Source: an uncultured Caulobacterales bacterium (lineage in GTDB: Bacteria; Pseudomonadota; Alphaproteobacteria; Caulobacterales; Maricaulaceae). From it: DNA of 5,309 nucleotides. The notes beneath the pieces are model-generated. The model worked only from the letters and a program-made list of their open reading frames with translations, did not search any database and was not told where the DNA came from. The stretch covers positions 1 to 5,309 of the forward strand of contig CALJNJ010000329.1 in NCBI GenBank assembly GCA_937981945.1, given 5' to 3'. Positions 1 through 5,309 of the stretch are shown piece by piece; position 1 is the first letter of the stretch; every line of letters starts with the position of its first letter. The position numbers were made by a program, and so were the translations under genes.

Positions 1-235
1 TCGCAATCGCGGGAATGCCGAGCTTATAAGCCCGTTTAGCGTCATCCACGAGAGCATCAATATTGACCCGATCGACACCGGGAAGACTGGCAACGGGATC
101 TCTTGATTTCTTTTGATCAGAAACAATAATCGTCCAAATCAAATCATCTACGGAAATGCCGGACTCACGCACTAAACGGCGGGAAAAGTCGAATTGTCGC
201 AAACGACGCATGCGGGTTTTAGGAAAAGACGGCAA
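1..235 (-). CDS. hemB: HemB, delta-aminolevulinic acid dehydratase (porphobilinogen synthase), N-terminal part, cut by the left window edge
   Basis: This cytoplasmic enzyme condenses two 5-aminolevulinate molecules into porphobilinogen, the second step of heme synthesis here. Only codons 1-78 are in the window and the frame is open to the left edge. The reverse-strand translation shows the family's N-terminal arm: RMRRLRQFDFSRRLVRE (residues 8-24), SVDDLIW (28-34), SLPGVDRVNIDALVDDA (50-66) and LGIPAIA (72-78), matching the usual RxRRLR...RRLVRE...DLIWP...MPGV...LGIPAIALFP pattern. The Pro normally following DLIW is Thr35. Catalytic lysines and metal ligands lie beyond the edge. I chose the TTG at 235-233 because AAGGAG sits 8 nt upstream and an in-frame TAG lies 24 nt upstream; the first in-frame ATG (211-209) has no ribosome site and would remove conserved residues. 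It is divergent from hemA, which makes its substrate. Confidence 0.95.
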   Translation of the reverse strand, partial: MPSFPKTRMRRLRQFDFSRRLVRESGISVDDLIWTIIVSDQKKSRDPVASLPGVDRVNIDALVDDAKRAYKLGIPAIA

Positions 236-243
236 AACTATTT

Positions 244-249
244 CTCCTT
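244..249 (-). promoter_or_regulatory. Shine-Dalgarno for hemB that decides its TTG start
   Basis: On the minus strand these bases read AAGGAG, a near-perfect anti-16S match, with 8 nt between it and the TTG at 235-233. This supports the rare TTG over the internal ATG at 211-209. The strong ribosome site may offset the weak start codon (inference). Confidence 0.75.
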
Positions 250-304
250 TTGACGTCTATTAGGGCTTGATGCGGCGTTCCGGCAATGGAATATTTAAGA
301 ATAA

Positions 305-321
305 TGAGTTATCGAAACTCA
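305..321. repeat. 17-bp dyad TGAGTT-N5-AACTCA between hemB and hemA, possible operator
   Basis: Perfect 6-bp arms (305-310 and 316-321) flank a 5-bp centre. The dyad overlaps the candidate hemB -35 (317-322) and lies 23 bp before the hemA ATG, a place where a regulator could affect both genes. It does not match the FNR/FnrL consensus TTGAT-N4-ATCAA, and I do not recognise the protein that would bind it. A dyad of this size can arise by chance in about 100 bp, so operator function is inference. Confidence 0.3.
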
Positions 322-343
322 AATTGTATTAAAGGCGGCGCTA

Positions 344-1570
344 ATGCCCTACGATTACAGTCAACATTTCAGTGATGCCGTGGAAAGTGTCCGCGGAGAA
401 GGTCGGTATCGCGTCTTTCAGGATATTCGTCGGGTAAAAGGCGAATTCCCGAAGGCTATTTGGTACAAAGATGATTACTCGGAAAAAGACATCACGGTTT
501 GGTGTTCCAATGATTATTTGGGCATGGGGCAAAATGAATGCGTGGTGGAAGCGGTAAAATCTGCTGTGGACGCGGCGGGTACCGGCTCAGGCGGCACGCG
601 GAATATTGCCGGAACGACTCATTATCATGTTCAACTGGAAAAAGAACTGGCTGATCTGCACAGCAAAGAACGCGCCCTTGTTTTTACTTCCGGTTATGTG
701 GCCAATGAAGCCACGCTCGGAGTTATGAGTAAAATCTTGCCGGGCTTAATCATATTTTCGGACGAGATGAACCATGCATCCATGATTTCGGGCATTCAGA
801 GAGCCAGATGCGAAAAGCATATTTTCAAACATAATGATTTGAACGATCTTGAAGCCAAATTAAAACAAGCGCCCGCAGACGCGCCGAAGCTGATCGCATT
901 TGAGAGCGTCTATTCCATGGACGCCGATATTGCACCCATTAAAGAAATTTGCGACTTGGCTGATAAATATGGGGCGCTGACCTATATTGATGAAGTTCAC
1001 GCCGTGGGTATGTATGGCGAGCGGGGCGGCGGCGTCGCTGAAGAGCGGGATTTAATGGACCGTATCGATATTATTCAGGGGACATTGGCCAAAGCTTTCG
1101 GGATGATCGGCGGATATATTGCCGGCAATGAAGTTATTATTGATGCCGTTCGCTCCATGGCTTCCGGTTTCATCTTCACAACATCTATCCCGCCCAGCAC
1201 TGCGGCAGGGGCACTTCGCAGCGTCAAGATATTGAAGATTTCGCCGGAAATGCGAGTCGCGCATAAAGAACAGGCAAACGCCCTAAAAGACCGGTTCAGA
1301 AACGCCGGTTTCCCGTTTATTGACGGCGACACACATATTGTACCGCTCATGATTGGTGATCCGGTCAAATGTAAGGCTATTTCCGACCGCTTGATTGAAG
1401 AGCACGGCATTTATGTTCAGCCAATTAATTATCCTACAGTTCCCAGAGGAACTGAACGTCTCCGGTTTACCCCAAGCCCGTTCCATACGGACGCCATGAT
1501 GGCCGTATTAATGGATGCTTTGCACAAAATTTGGGACGAGTTTGAACTCAAGCGCGAAAAAGTCGCTTAA
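344..1570 (+). CDS. hemA: HemA, 5-aminolevulinate synthase (PLP-dependent, Shemin pathway)
   Basis: It condenses glycine with succinyl-CoA to give 5-aminolevulinate, CO2 and CoA, the committed step of heme synthesis in the cytoplasm. The 408-residue protein is full length for bacterial ALAS and belongs to the fold-type I alpha-oxoamine synthases. Visible motifs: CSNDYLGMG (54-62), [11 protein letters not shown] (81-91), [12 protein letters not shown] (114-125), DEMNHASM (140-147, His144 stacks on PLP), YIDEVHAVG (214-222, Asp216 pairs with the pyridine nitrogen), GTLAKAFG (246-253, Lys250 forms the internal aldimine), [10 protein letters not shown] (276-285) and the C-terminal [20 protein letters not shown] (355-374), which distinguishes ALAS from the related KBL and BioF enzymes. 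The ATG at 344 has AAAGG 8 nt upstream. There is no N-terminal Cys-Pro heme regulatory motif. Neighbours make its substrate (glyA) and use its product (hemB). No damage is seen. Confidence 0.98.
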   Translation: MPYDYSQHFSDAVESVRGEGRYRVFQDIRRVKGEFPKAIWYKDDYSEKDITVWCSNDYLGMGQNECVVEAVKSAVDAAGTGSGGTRNIAGTTHYHVQLEKELADLHSKERALVFTSGYVANEATLGVMSKILPGLIIFSDEMNHASMISGIQRARCEKHIFKHNDLNDLEAKLKQAPADAPKLIAFESVYSMDADIAPIKEICDLADKYGALTYIDEVHAVGMYGERGGGVAEERDLMDRIDIIQGTLAKAFGMIGGYIAGNEVIIDAVRSMASGFIFTTSIPPSTAAGALRSVKILKISPEMRVAHKEQANALKDRFRNAGFPFIDGDTHIVPLMIGDPVKCKAISDRLIEEHGIYVQPINYPTVPRGTERLRFTPSPFHTDAMMAVLMDALHKIWDEFELKREKVA

Positions 1571-1582
1571 TTGCATAAGAAG

Positions 1583-1619
1583 GTCGCATCAGTGATTGCG
1601 ACTCAGGTTTTTCTTTTCT
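1583..1619 (+). terminator. Stem-loop plus T-rich tract between hemA and glyA, probable terminator or attenuator
   Basis: GTCGC (1583-1587) pairs with GCGAC (1598-1602), and the stem continues through ATC (1588-1590) with GAT (1594-1596) past one bulged T, leaving a 3-nt loop. TTTTTCTTTTCT follows at 1608-1619. The T tract starts 5 nt after the stem, further than in a textbook intrinsic terminator, so termination may be partial. AAGAA (1577-1581) could also pair with TTCTT (1611-1615), extending the structure but using up part of the T tract. A weak promoter-like pair, TTGCGA (1596-1601), 17-bp spacer, TAAAGA (1619-1624), overlaps it and could restart transcription for glyA. Confidence 0.45.
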
Positions 1620-1650
1620 AAAGAAACCGCGAATTTAATGGAGAATTCTG

Positions 1651-2955
1651 ATGTCGGCTGCAACAGAACAAGCTTTTACCCATTTGGCGGATTATTTTTC
1701 TCAGGATCTGAAAGATCGTGACCCGGATTTATGGGCCAGCATGCAGGACGAACTGGAACGTCAGCAGCACGAAATTGAGCTGATCGCCTCTGAAAATATT
1801 GTTTCAAAAGCCGTGCTTCAGGCTCAAGGCTCTGTGCTTACTAATAAGTATGCCGAAGGTTATCCGGGGAAGCGCTATTATGGCGGTTGTCAGCATGTGG
1901 ATGTGGCCGAGAATTTAGCCATTGAACGAGCTTGCAAGCTTTTCAATTGTGAATTCGCGAATGTGCAGCCCAATTCCGGATCCCAAGCCAATCAAGGTGT
2001 TTTTCTGGCGCTCCTGCAACCCGGTGACACTATTTTGGGAATGGATCTGGCCTCCGGCGGTCACTTGACCCACGGCGCTCCGCCAAATTTGTCGGGTAAA
2101 TGGTTCAATGCCGTAACCTATGGTGTGACCCGCGACACAAATCAGATTGACTATGACCAGGTAGAGGCCTTGGCACTGGAACATAAACCAAAACTGATCA
2201 TTTGCGGAGGATCTGCTTATCCTCGTGTTATTGATTTTGCGCGCTTTCGGGCAATTGCTGATAAAGTCGGGGCTTATCTTCATGTTGAGATGGCGCATTT
2301 TGCGGGCCTTGTTGCCGGCGGCACACATCCCAGTCCGTTCCCACATGCCCATATTGCCACAACAACAACCCATAAAACCTTGCGGGGACCTCGCGGGGGC
2401 ATGATTTTGACCAATGACGCGAAATTGGCAAAGAAAATCAATTCAGCCATTTTCCCCGGGCTGCAGGGCGGACCTCTTATGCATGTTATCGCGGCAAAGG
2501 CGGTGGCTTTCGGCGAAGCGCTTCGTCCGGAGTTTAAAGCCTATGGACAATTGGTTATTGAAAATTGCCGCGCTATGGCAGGCGCATTGGCCGAAGCCGG
2601 CTACGCTGTCGTAACAGGAGGAACGGATACGCATTTGGCGCTGATTGATCTCTCTCCCAAAGGCGTCAAAGGAAATGCGGCCGAAAAAGCCTTGGGCAGA
2701 GCCTATATCACCTGCAACAAGAACGGGATCCCATTTGACAAAGAAAAGTTCACGGTAACCTCCGGTATTCGCATTGGTTCACCCGCAGGGACAACCCGAG
2801 GCTTCGGACCGGCGGAATTTCGCCAAATCGGGCAAATGATCTCGAAAGTATTGGACGCTTTGGCCGAAAATCCTGACGGAAACCCGGAAATTGAAGCCGA
2901 AGTCCGCGAAGAGGTAAAAGCGCTGACATCACGCTTTCCTATTTACCGGGACTGA
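1651..2955 (+). CDS. glyA: GlyA, serine hydroxymethyltransferase, with Glu at the PLP-binding Asp position
   Basis: It converts serine and tetrahydrofolate to glycine and 5,10-methylene-tetrahydrofolate in the cytoplasm, supplying one-carbon units and here plausibly glycine for HemA. The 434 residues are full length for the alphaproteobacterial form. Motifs: ELIASEN (43-49), [16 protein letters not shown] (64-79), NSGSQAN (108-114), SGGHLTHG (135-142, His138 over the PLP ring), [14 protein letters not shown] (237-250, Lys242 forms the internal aldimine), [11 protein letters not shown] (353-363) and [16 protein letters not shown] (371-386, Arg374 binds the substrate carboxylate). Odd: the usual VDMAH reads VEMAH at 212-216, so the aspartate equivalent to E. 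coli Asp200 is Glu213 (GAG, 2287-2289). The frame is otherwise intact. The ATG has GGAG at 1640-1643, 7 nt upstream. nrdR follows after 23 bp. Identity is secure; full activity is not proven. Confidence 0.98.
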   Translation: MSAATEQAFTHLADYFSQDLKDRDPDLWASMQDELERQQHEIELIASENIVSKAVLQAQGSVLTNKYAEGYPGKRYYGGCQHVDVAENLAIERACKLFNCEFANVQPNSGSQANQGVFLALLQPGDTILGMDLASGGHLTHGAPPNLSGKWFNAVTYGVTRDTNQIDYDQVEALALEHKPKLIICGGSAYPRVIDFARFRAIADKVGAYLHVEMAHFAGLVAGGTHPSPFPHAHIATTTTHKTLRGPRGGMILTNDAKLAKKINSAIFPGLQGGPLMHVIAAKAVAFGEALRPEFKAYGQLVIENCRAMAGALAEAGYAVVTGGTDTHLALIDLSPKGVKGNAAEKALGRAYITCNKNGIPFDKEKFTVTSGIRIGSPAGTTRGFGPAEFRQIGQMISKVLDALAENPDGNPEIEAEVREEVKALTSRFPIYRD

Positions 2956-2970
2956 TTGCCTCCCTATATT
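2942..2970 (+). promoter_or_regulatory. Candidate sigma-70 promoter for nrdR and the rib genes, possibly giving a leaderless nrdR transcript
   Basis: TTTACC (2942-2947, 4/6 to TTGACA) and TATATT (2965-2970, 5/6 to TATAAT) are 17 bp apart, with the -35 inside the last codons of glyA. Initiation 7-9 nt after the -10 falls at 2977-2979, at or next to the A of the nrdR ATG. No Shine-Dalgarno is seen between glyA and nrdR, which agrees with leaderless initiation. Both points are read from sequence; promoter activity is inferred. Confidence 0.4.
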
Positions 2971-2978
2971 AACTCGCT

Positions 2979-3446
2979 ATGAGATGCCCATTTTGTAATA
3001 GCGAGGACACCCAGGTCAAAGACAGCCGGCAAGCCGAGGACGGCGCTGCTGTGCGTCGTCGCCGGTTGTGCAATGCTTGTGCAGGCCGTTTTACGACCTT
3101 TGAAAGGGTGCAATTGCGGGAACTTTATGTGGTCAAGAAAACCGGCCAAAGAGTTCCTTTCGATCGCAATAAACTGGCGCGATCAGTGATGATTGCCATG
3201 CAAAAACGCCCGGTTGATGTCGACCGGGTCGAGCAAATGATCAGCGGAATCGTGCGTCAGCTTGAAAGCGGGGGCAATACGGACATAACATCCGACGAAA
3301 TTGGCGAATTGGTTATGGAAGGTTTGGCCGGCCTCGATAAAGTGGCTTATGTTCGTTATGCGAGTGTCTACCGCGATTTTCGGGCCACGGAAGATTTCGA
3401 AGCTTTTATTGAAGAAGAAAAGCTCTCCAAAGGCGAAGAAGAGTAG
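2979..3446 (+). CDS. nrdR: NrdR, zinc-ribbon and ATP-cone transcriptional repressor of ribonucleotide reductase genes
   Basis: NrdR senses adenine nucleotides through its ATP-cone and represses ribonucleotide reductase (nrd) operons by binding paired NrdR boxes. The 155-residue protein is normal length. The N-terminal zinc ribbon has Cys3/Cys6 (MRCPFC) and Cys31/Cys34 (CNAC), with the conserved TQVKDSR (11-17), RRRRLC (26-31) and [13 protein letters not shown] (37-49) between and after. The ATP-cone spans roughly 49-139, beginning [19 protein letters not shown] (51-69) and ending near YASVYRDF (127-134). The tail is acidic (EEEK...GEEE). The ATG is fixed by MRCPFC at residue 1, although no ribosome site precedes it. 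It lies 23 bp after glyA and 3 bp before the RibD reductase. Pairing with rib genes is common in bacteria; a direct link to riboflavin control is not shown. No nrd genes are in the window. Confidence 0.98.
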   Translation: MRCPFCNSEDTQVKDSRQAEDGAAVRRRRLCNACAGRFTTFERVQLRELYVVKKTGQRVPFDRNKLARSVMIAMQKRPVDVDRVEQMISGIVRQLESGGNTDITSDEIGELVMEGLAGLDKVAYVRYASVYRDFRATEDFEAFIEEEKLSKGEEE

Positions 3447-3449
3447 TTT

Positions 3450-4109
3450 TTGCCTAACCGCCCTTATATTTCTTTGAAGTTAGCAACGTCGCTGGATGGC
3501 AAAATAGCCCTGTCCAATGGCGTTTCCAAATGGATTACATCCGAGGAAGCACGCGCAAAAGGGCGGGAACTGCGCGCGACTCATGACGCTGTCATGATCG
3601 GATCAAATACGGCCGTTGAGGATAATCCGAGGCTGACGACGCGAATGGCCGGTGCGGCAGACCCTTTGCGGGTTGTTTTTGACAGCCGGCTCAGATTGTC
3701 CGCCACGTCTAACTTAGTTGCCAGCGCTCGGGAAGTGCCCGTATTAGTTTTTACTATTCCGCATGAGGAAAGCGCCTCTAAGGCTTTGAAAAAAAATGGA
3801 ATTAGCGTCGAGGTCGTTCGAAAATCAGAGCATGGTCCGGACATTTCGGAGGCTATGAAAGTGCTCGCAGAGCGCGGGATCACCAAAGCTTTGATTGAAG
3901 GCGGGGGGACATTAGCAGCTTCATTCTTGAGAGCGGGCATCGTCGATAGCATTCATTGGTTCCGTGCACCGGTTATTTTGGGCGGTGATGGCCGGAATTG
4001 CATAGGTGATATGAAGTTTGATGGGCTGGACAATATCCCTCGTTATGCACGAAAGTCCCTGGAGATCATAGGTCCAGACACTTATGAAGTTTTTGAGCAG
4101 GCCAAATAA
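3450..4109 (+). CDS. ribD: RibD C-terminal-type reductase only: 5-amino-6-(5-phosphoribosylamino)uracil reductase
   Basis: It should reduce the ribosyl group of 5-amino-6-(5-phosphoribosylamino)uracil to ribityl with NADPH, a mid-pathway riboflavin step. The 219 residues cover just the RibD_C reductase (dihydrofolate-reductase-like fold): SLKLATSLDGKIA (8-20), WITSEEAR (28-35), DAVMIGSNTAVEDNPRLTTR (46-65), DPLRVVFDSRLRL (71-83), LIEGGGTLAASFL (148-160) and APVILGGDG (173-181). The N-terminal zinc deaminase of ordinary 350-370-residue RibD, with its HAE and PCxxxGxxPPC motifs, is absent, and nrdR ends 3 bp upstream. The start is TTG at 3450; an in-frame TAG immediately precedes it (3444-3446) and a weak purine-rich AAGAAGAG lies before it, so translation is probably coupled to nrdR. 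Its stop shares one base with the ribE start. Substrate assignment comes from operon context; pteridine reductases share the fold. Confidence 0.9.
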   Translation: MPNRPYISLKLATSLDGKIALSNGVSKWITSEEARAKGRELRATHDAVMIGSNTAVEDNPRLTTRMAGAADPLRVVFDSRLRLSATSNLVASAREVPVLVFTIPHEESASKALKKNGISVEVVRKSEHGPDISEAMKVLAERGITKALIEGGGTLAASFLRAGIVDSIHWFRAPVILGGDGRNCIGDMKFDGLDNIPRYARKSLEIIGPDTYEVFEQAK

Positions 4110-4747
4110 TGTTTACCGGAATTATCACGGATATCGGTCAAATCGCTGAGATTACACGTCAAACCGGCGGAGAATGGGGTGATACGCGCATGCGCGTGCT
4201 GACGCATTACGATACTGACGGAATTGATATTGGTGCCTCTATTTCTCATTCCGGTGCGTGTATGACTGTTGTTGAAAAGGGAAAACTCGATAAGGCAGGA
4301 TTCACGGATTGGTACAGTTTCGATGTCTCCGATGAAAGTCTGGACAAAACGACCATGTCGGATTGGAAGCAGGGGCATTTGGTAAATCTTGAGCGTGCCA
4401 TGACGGCTAAAGACGAGCTTGGCGGTCACTTAGTGACCGGACATGTGGATGCGACCGGCGAAGTTTTGGAAATCGAAAATATTGCGGGATCAAAACGTCT
4501 GCGCTTTTCAATGCCAAATTCGGTCAAATTCGGGATAGCCCCTAAAGGCTCTGCCTGCGTTGACGGCGTATCACTGACCGTCAATAATGTTGGGTCTGAT
4601 TGGTTTGAGGTGAATATTATTCCGCATACATCAGAGGTCACGACGCTGGGAAAACTTAAGCCGGGGGACAAAGTAAATCTGGAAATTGACCTCATAGCAC
4701 GCTATGTCGCGCGTTACTTATCGCACATGAAAGAACAAAATGTCTGA
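4109..4747 (+). CDS. ribE: Riboflavin synthase, alpha subunit
   Basis: It dismutates two 6,7-dimethyl-8-ribityllumazine molecules into riboflavin and the pyrimidinedione, the last step of the pathway, as a soluble homotrimer. The 212 residues form two lumazine-binding barrels, about 1-97 and 98-200. Visible motifs: MFTGIITDIG (1-10), SGACMTVV (48-55, Cys51 aligning with E. coli Cys48), FDVSDESLDKT (71-81), VNLERAM (92-98), LGGHLVTGHVD (104-114, His107), KGSACVDGVSLTVN (146-159, Ser155), IPHTSEVTTLG (171-181) and NLEIDLIARYVARYL (190-204, Asp194). ATG overlaps the ribD stop by one base (TAATG), with GCAGG ending 7 nt before it, and the 3' end overlaps ribB by 8 bp; both indicate co-transcription and coupled translation. 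Some alphaproteobacterial annotations call this gene ribC. No abnormal residues are noted. Confidence 0.97.
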   Translation: MFTGIITDIGQIAEITRQTGGEWGDTRMRVLTHYDTDGIDIGASISHSGACMTVVEKGKLDKAGFTDWYSFDVSDESLDKTTMSDWKQGHLVNLERAMTAKDELGGHLVTGHVDATGEVLEIENIAGSKRLRFSMPNSVKFGIAPKGSACVDGVSLTVNNVGSDWFEVNIIPHTSEVTTLGKLKPGDKVNLEIDLIARYVARYLSHMKEQNV

Positions 4748-5309
4748 CCTCAACAAAGTTTCTAAGCAGGATGTGTATAATCTGGCGACGCCGGAGGAGA
4801 TCATCGAGGATGCCAGAAACGGCCGTATGTACATTTTGGTCGATGCTGAAAACCGCGAAAACGAAGGCGATCTCATCATTCCCGCGCAGTTTGCAACGCC
4901 GGACGCCGTTAATTTCATGGCTAAATATGGCCGAGGTCTGATTTGTTTGGCTCTTGAGCAATCCAGAGCAGATGCCCTTGGGCTGAAGAATATGTCCGCT
5001 GAAAACCGGTCGCGATTTGAAACGGCATTTACCCAGTCTATTGAGGCCCGTGACGGTATCACAACCGGGATTAGCGCAGGTGATCGATCCAGAACCATCC
5101 AGGTCGCAATCGATCAAGAATCAACCACTCATGATATTGTTTCGCCCGGCCACATGTTTCCGATAATTGCCAGAGACGGAGGCGTTTTGGTCAGGACCGG
5201 TCACACGGAAGCCTCGGTTGATATCTCCCGTATGGCCGGATTGAACCCGTCAGCCGTTATTTGTGAAATTATGAATGATGACGGGACCATGGCGCGACTG
5301 CCGGATTTA
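4740..5309 (+). CDS. ribB: RibB, 3,4-dihydroxy-2-butanone-4-phosphate synthase domain, cut by the right window edge
   Basis: It converts ribulose 5-phosphate to 3,4-dihydroxy-2-butanone 4-phosphate and formate, the four-carbon precursor for lumazine synthase. The first 190 codons are open to the edge. Motifs: LVDAENRENEGDLIIPAQ (33-50, acidic Mg/substrate loop), GRGLICLAL (64-72), TAFTQSIEARDGITTGISA (95-113), DRSRTIQVAI (115-124), DIVSPGHMFPIIARDGGVL (132-150, His138), RTGHTEASVDISRMAG (152-167) and VICEIMNDDGTMA (173-185). This covers nearly all of a stand-alone RibB (about 210-220 residues). Whether a GTP cyclohydrolase II-type domain follows, giving a RibBA fusion, cannot be told. The ATG overlaps the ribE end by 8 bp; an in-frame TGA lies 12 bp upstream (4728-4730), so no earlier start exists. 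The ribosome site is weak (GAAAGA), which fits translational coupling. Confidence 0.96.
   Translation, partial: MSDLNKVSKQDVYNLATPEEIIEDARNGRMYILVDAENRENEGDLIIPAQFATPDAVNFMAKYGRGLICLALEQSRADALGLKNMSAENRSRFETAFTQSIEARDGITTGISAGDRSRTIQVAIDQESTTHDIVSPGHMFPIIARDGGVLVRTGHTEASVDISRMAGLNPSAVICEIMNDDGTMARLPDL

Larger units (their letters stand above)
236..343. promoter_or_regulatory. Divergent hemB/hemA intergenic region with possible promoters
   Basis: Both start codons face outward from this 108-bp gap, so both genes' promoters should lie here unless one is inside the other gene. On the minus strand a pair TTGAGT (322-317), 18-bp spacer, TTAAAT (298-293) matches the sigma-70 consensus at 4/6 and 4/6 and would drive hemB. 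For hemA the best -10-like hexamer is AATAAT (300-305), but it lacks a good -35; TTGATG (267-272) is -35-like but badly spaced. hemA has AAAGG at 331-335, 8 nt before its ATG. The exact promoters are weakly supported; the divergent arrangement is certain. Confidence 0.4.

Noticed and set aside
209..211. Internal ATG as the hemB start
   Set aside because: It has no ribosome site and lies 8 codons downstream of a TTG that has AAGGAG at good spacing.
267..280. TTGATGCGGCGTTC as an FNR/FnrL anaerobox upstream of hemA
   Set aside because: The left half TTGAT matches but the right half is not ATCAA, so the required dyad is absent.
1571..1650. A glycine or other riboswitch before glyA
   Set aside because: The gap is only 80 bp and holds one simple hairpin; it has neither the length nor the core motifs of glycine or SAM riboswitches.
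1915..2373. A 152-codon open frame on the minus strand inside glyA
   Set aside because: It is wholly antisense to a conserved gene, has Cys- and Trp-rich low-plausibility composition and no recognisable domain; it is a shadow of glyA codons.
2414..2614. A 66-codon plus-strand frame within glyA
   Set aside because: It is in another frame of a strongly conserved SHMT region and has no independent support.
2964..2972. CCTATATTA before nrdR as a possible NrdR box
   Set aside because: It shares only an A/T core with the 16-bp NrdR consensus, lacks the palindromic flanks and has no second copy; a promoter -10 explains it better.
3447..3449. An FMN riboswitch controlling the rib genes
   Set aside because: There is only a 3-bp gap before ribD and 23 bp before nrdR, far too short for the FMN aptamer.
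4692..5117. Two overlapping minus-strand open frames (141 and 126 codons) opposite ribE/ribB
   Set aside because: They overlap each other and lie opposite a clear RibB coding sequence; no family motifs or ribosome sites support them.

Overview
The window is a compact, housekeeping stretch of an alphaproteobacterial-type chromosome with intermediate base composition. The lineage call rests on three things. Heme synthesis starts with a PLP-dependent 5-aminolevulinate synthase (the C4 or Shemin route), which among bacteria is typical of Alphaproteobacteria. The gene order glyA-nrdR-ribD-ribE-ribB is a familiar alphaproteobacterial order. The protein motifs also read like that class. I cannot name a genus.

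Layout: positions 1-235 hold the first 78 codons of hemB on the minus strand, running off the left edge and starting at TTG. Positions 236-343 are a divergent intergenic region with a 17-bp dyad (305-321). hemA (344-1570), then an 80-bp gap with a stem-loop and T-rich tract, then glyA (1651-2955), nrdR (2979-3446), ribD reductase-only (3450-4109), ribE (4109-4747) and ribB (4740 to the right edge, open) all lie on the plus strand. From nrdR onward the genes are 3 bp apart or overlap by 1 and 8 bp, so they are very probably one operon. No intergenic stretch exceeds 110 bp, and there are no RNA genes, mobile elements or CRISPR arrays.

How the genes fit together: GlyA makes glycine, HemA condenses glycine with succinyl-CoA to 5-aminolevulinate, and HemB joins two of those into porphobilinogen, so the left half is a three-step line from serine into tetrapyrroles. 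The right half is riboflavin synthesis (reductase, riboflavin synthase, DHBP synthase) behind the ribonucleotide-reductase regulator NrdR.

The window is mostly ordinary. Three things deserve a second look: the RibD is a reductase domain alone with no deaminase domain; GlyA carries Glu213 where the family has its PLP-binding aspartate; and nrdR has no Shine-Dalgarno but does have a promoter-like pair placed so that its transcript could be leaderless. I found no previously undescribed system.
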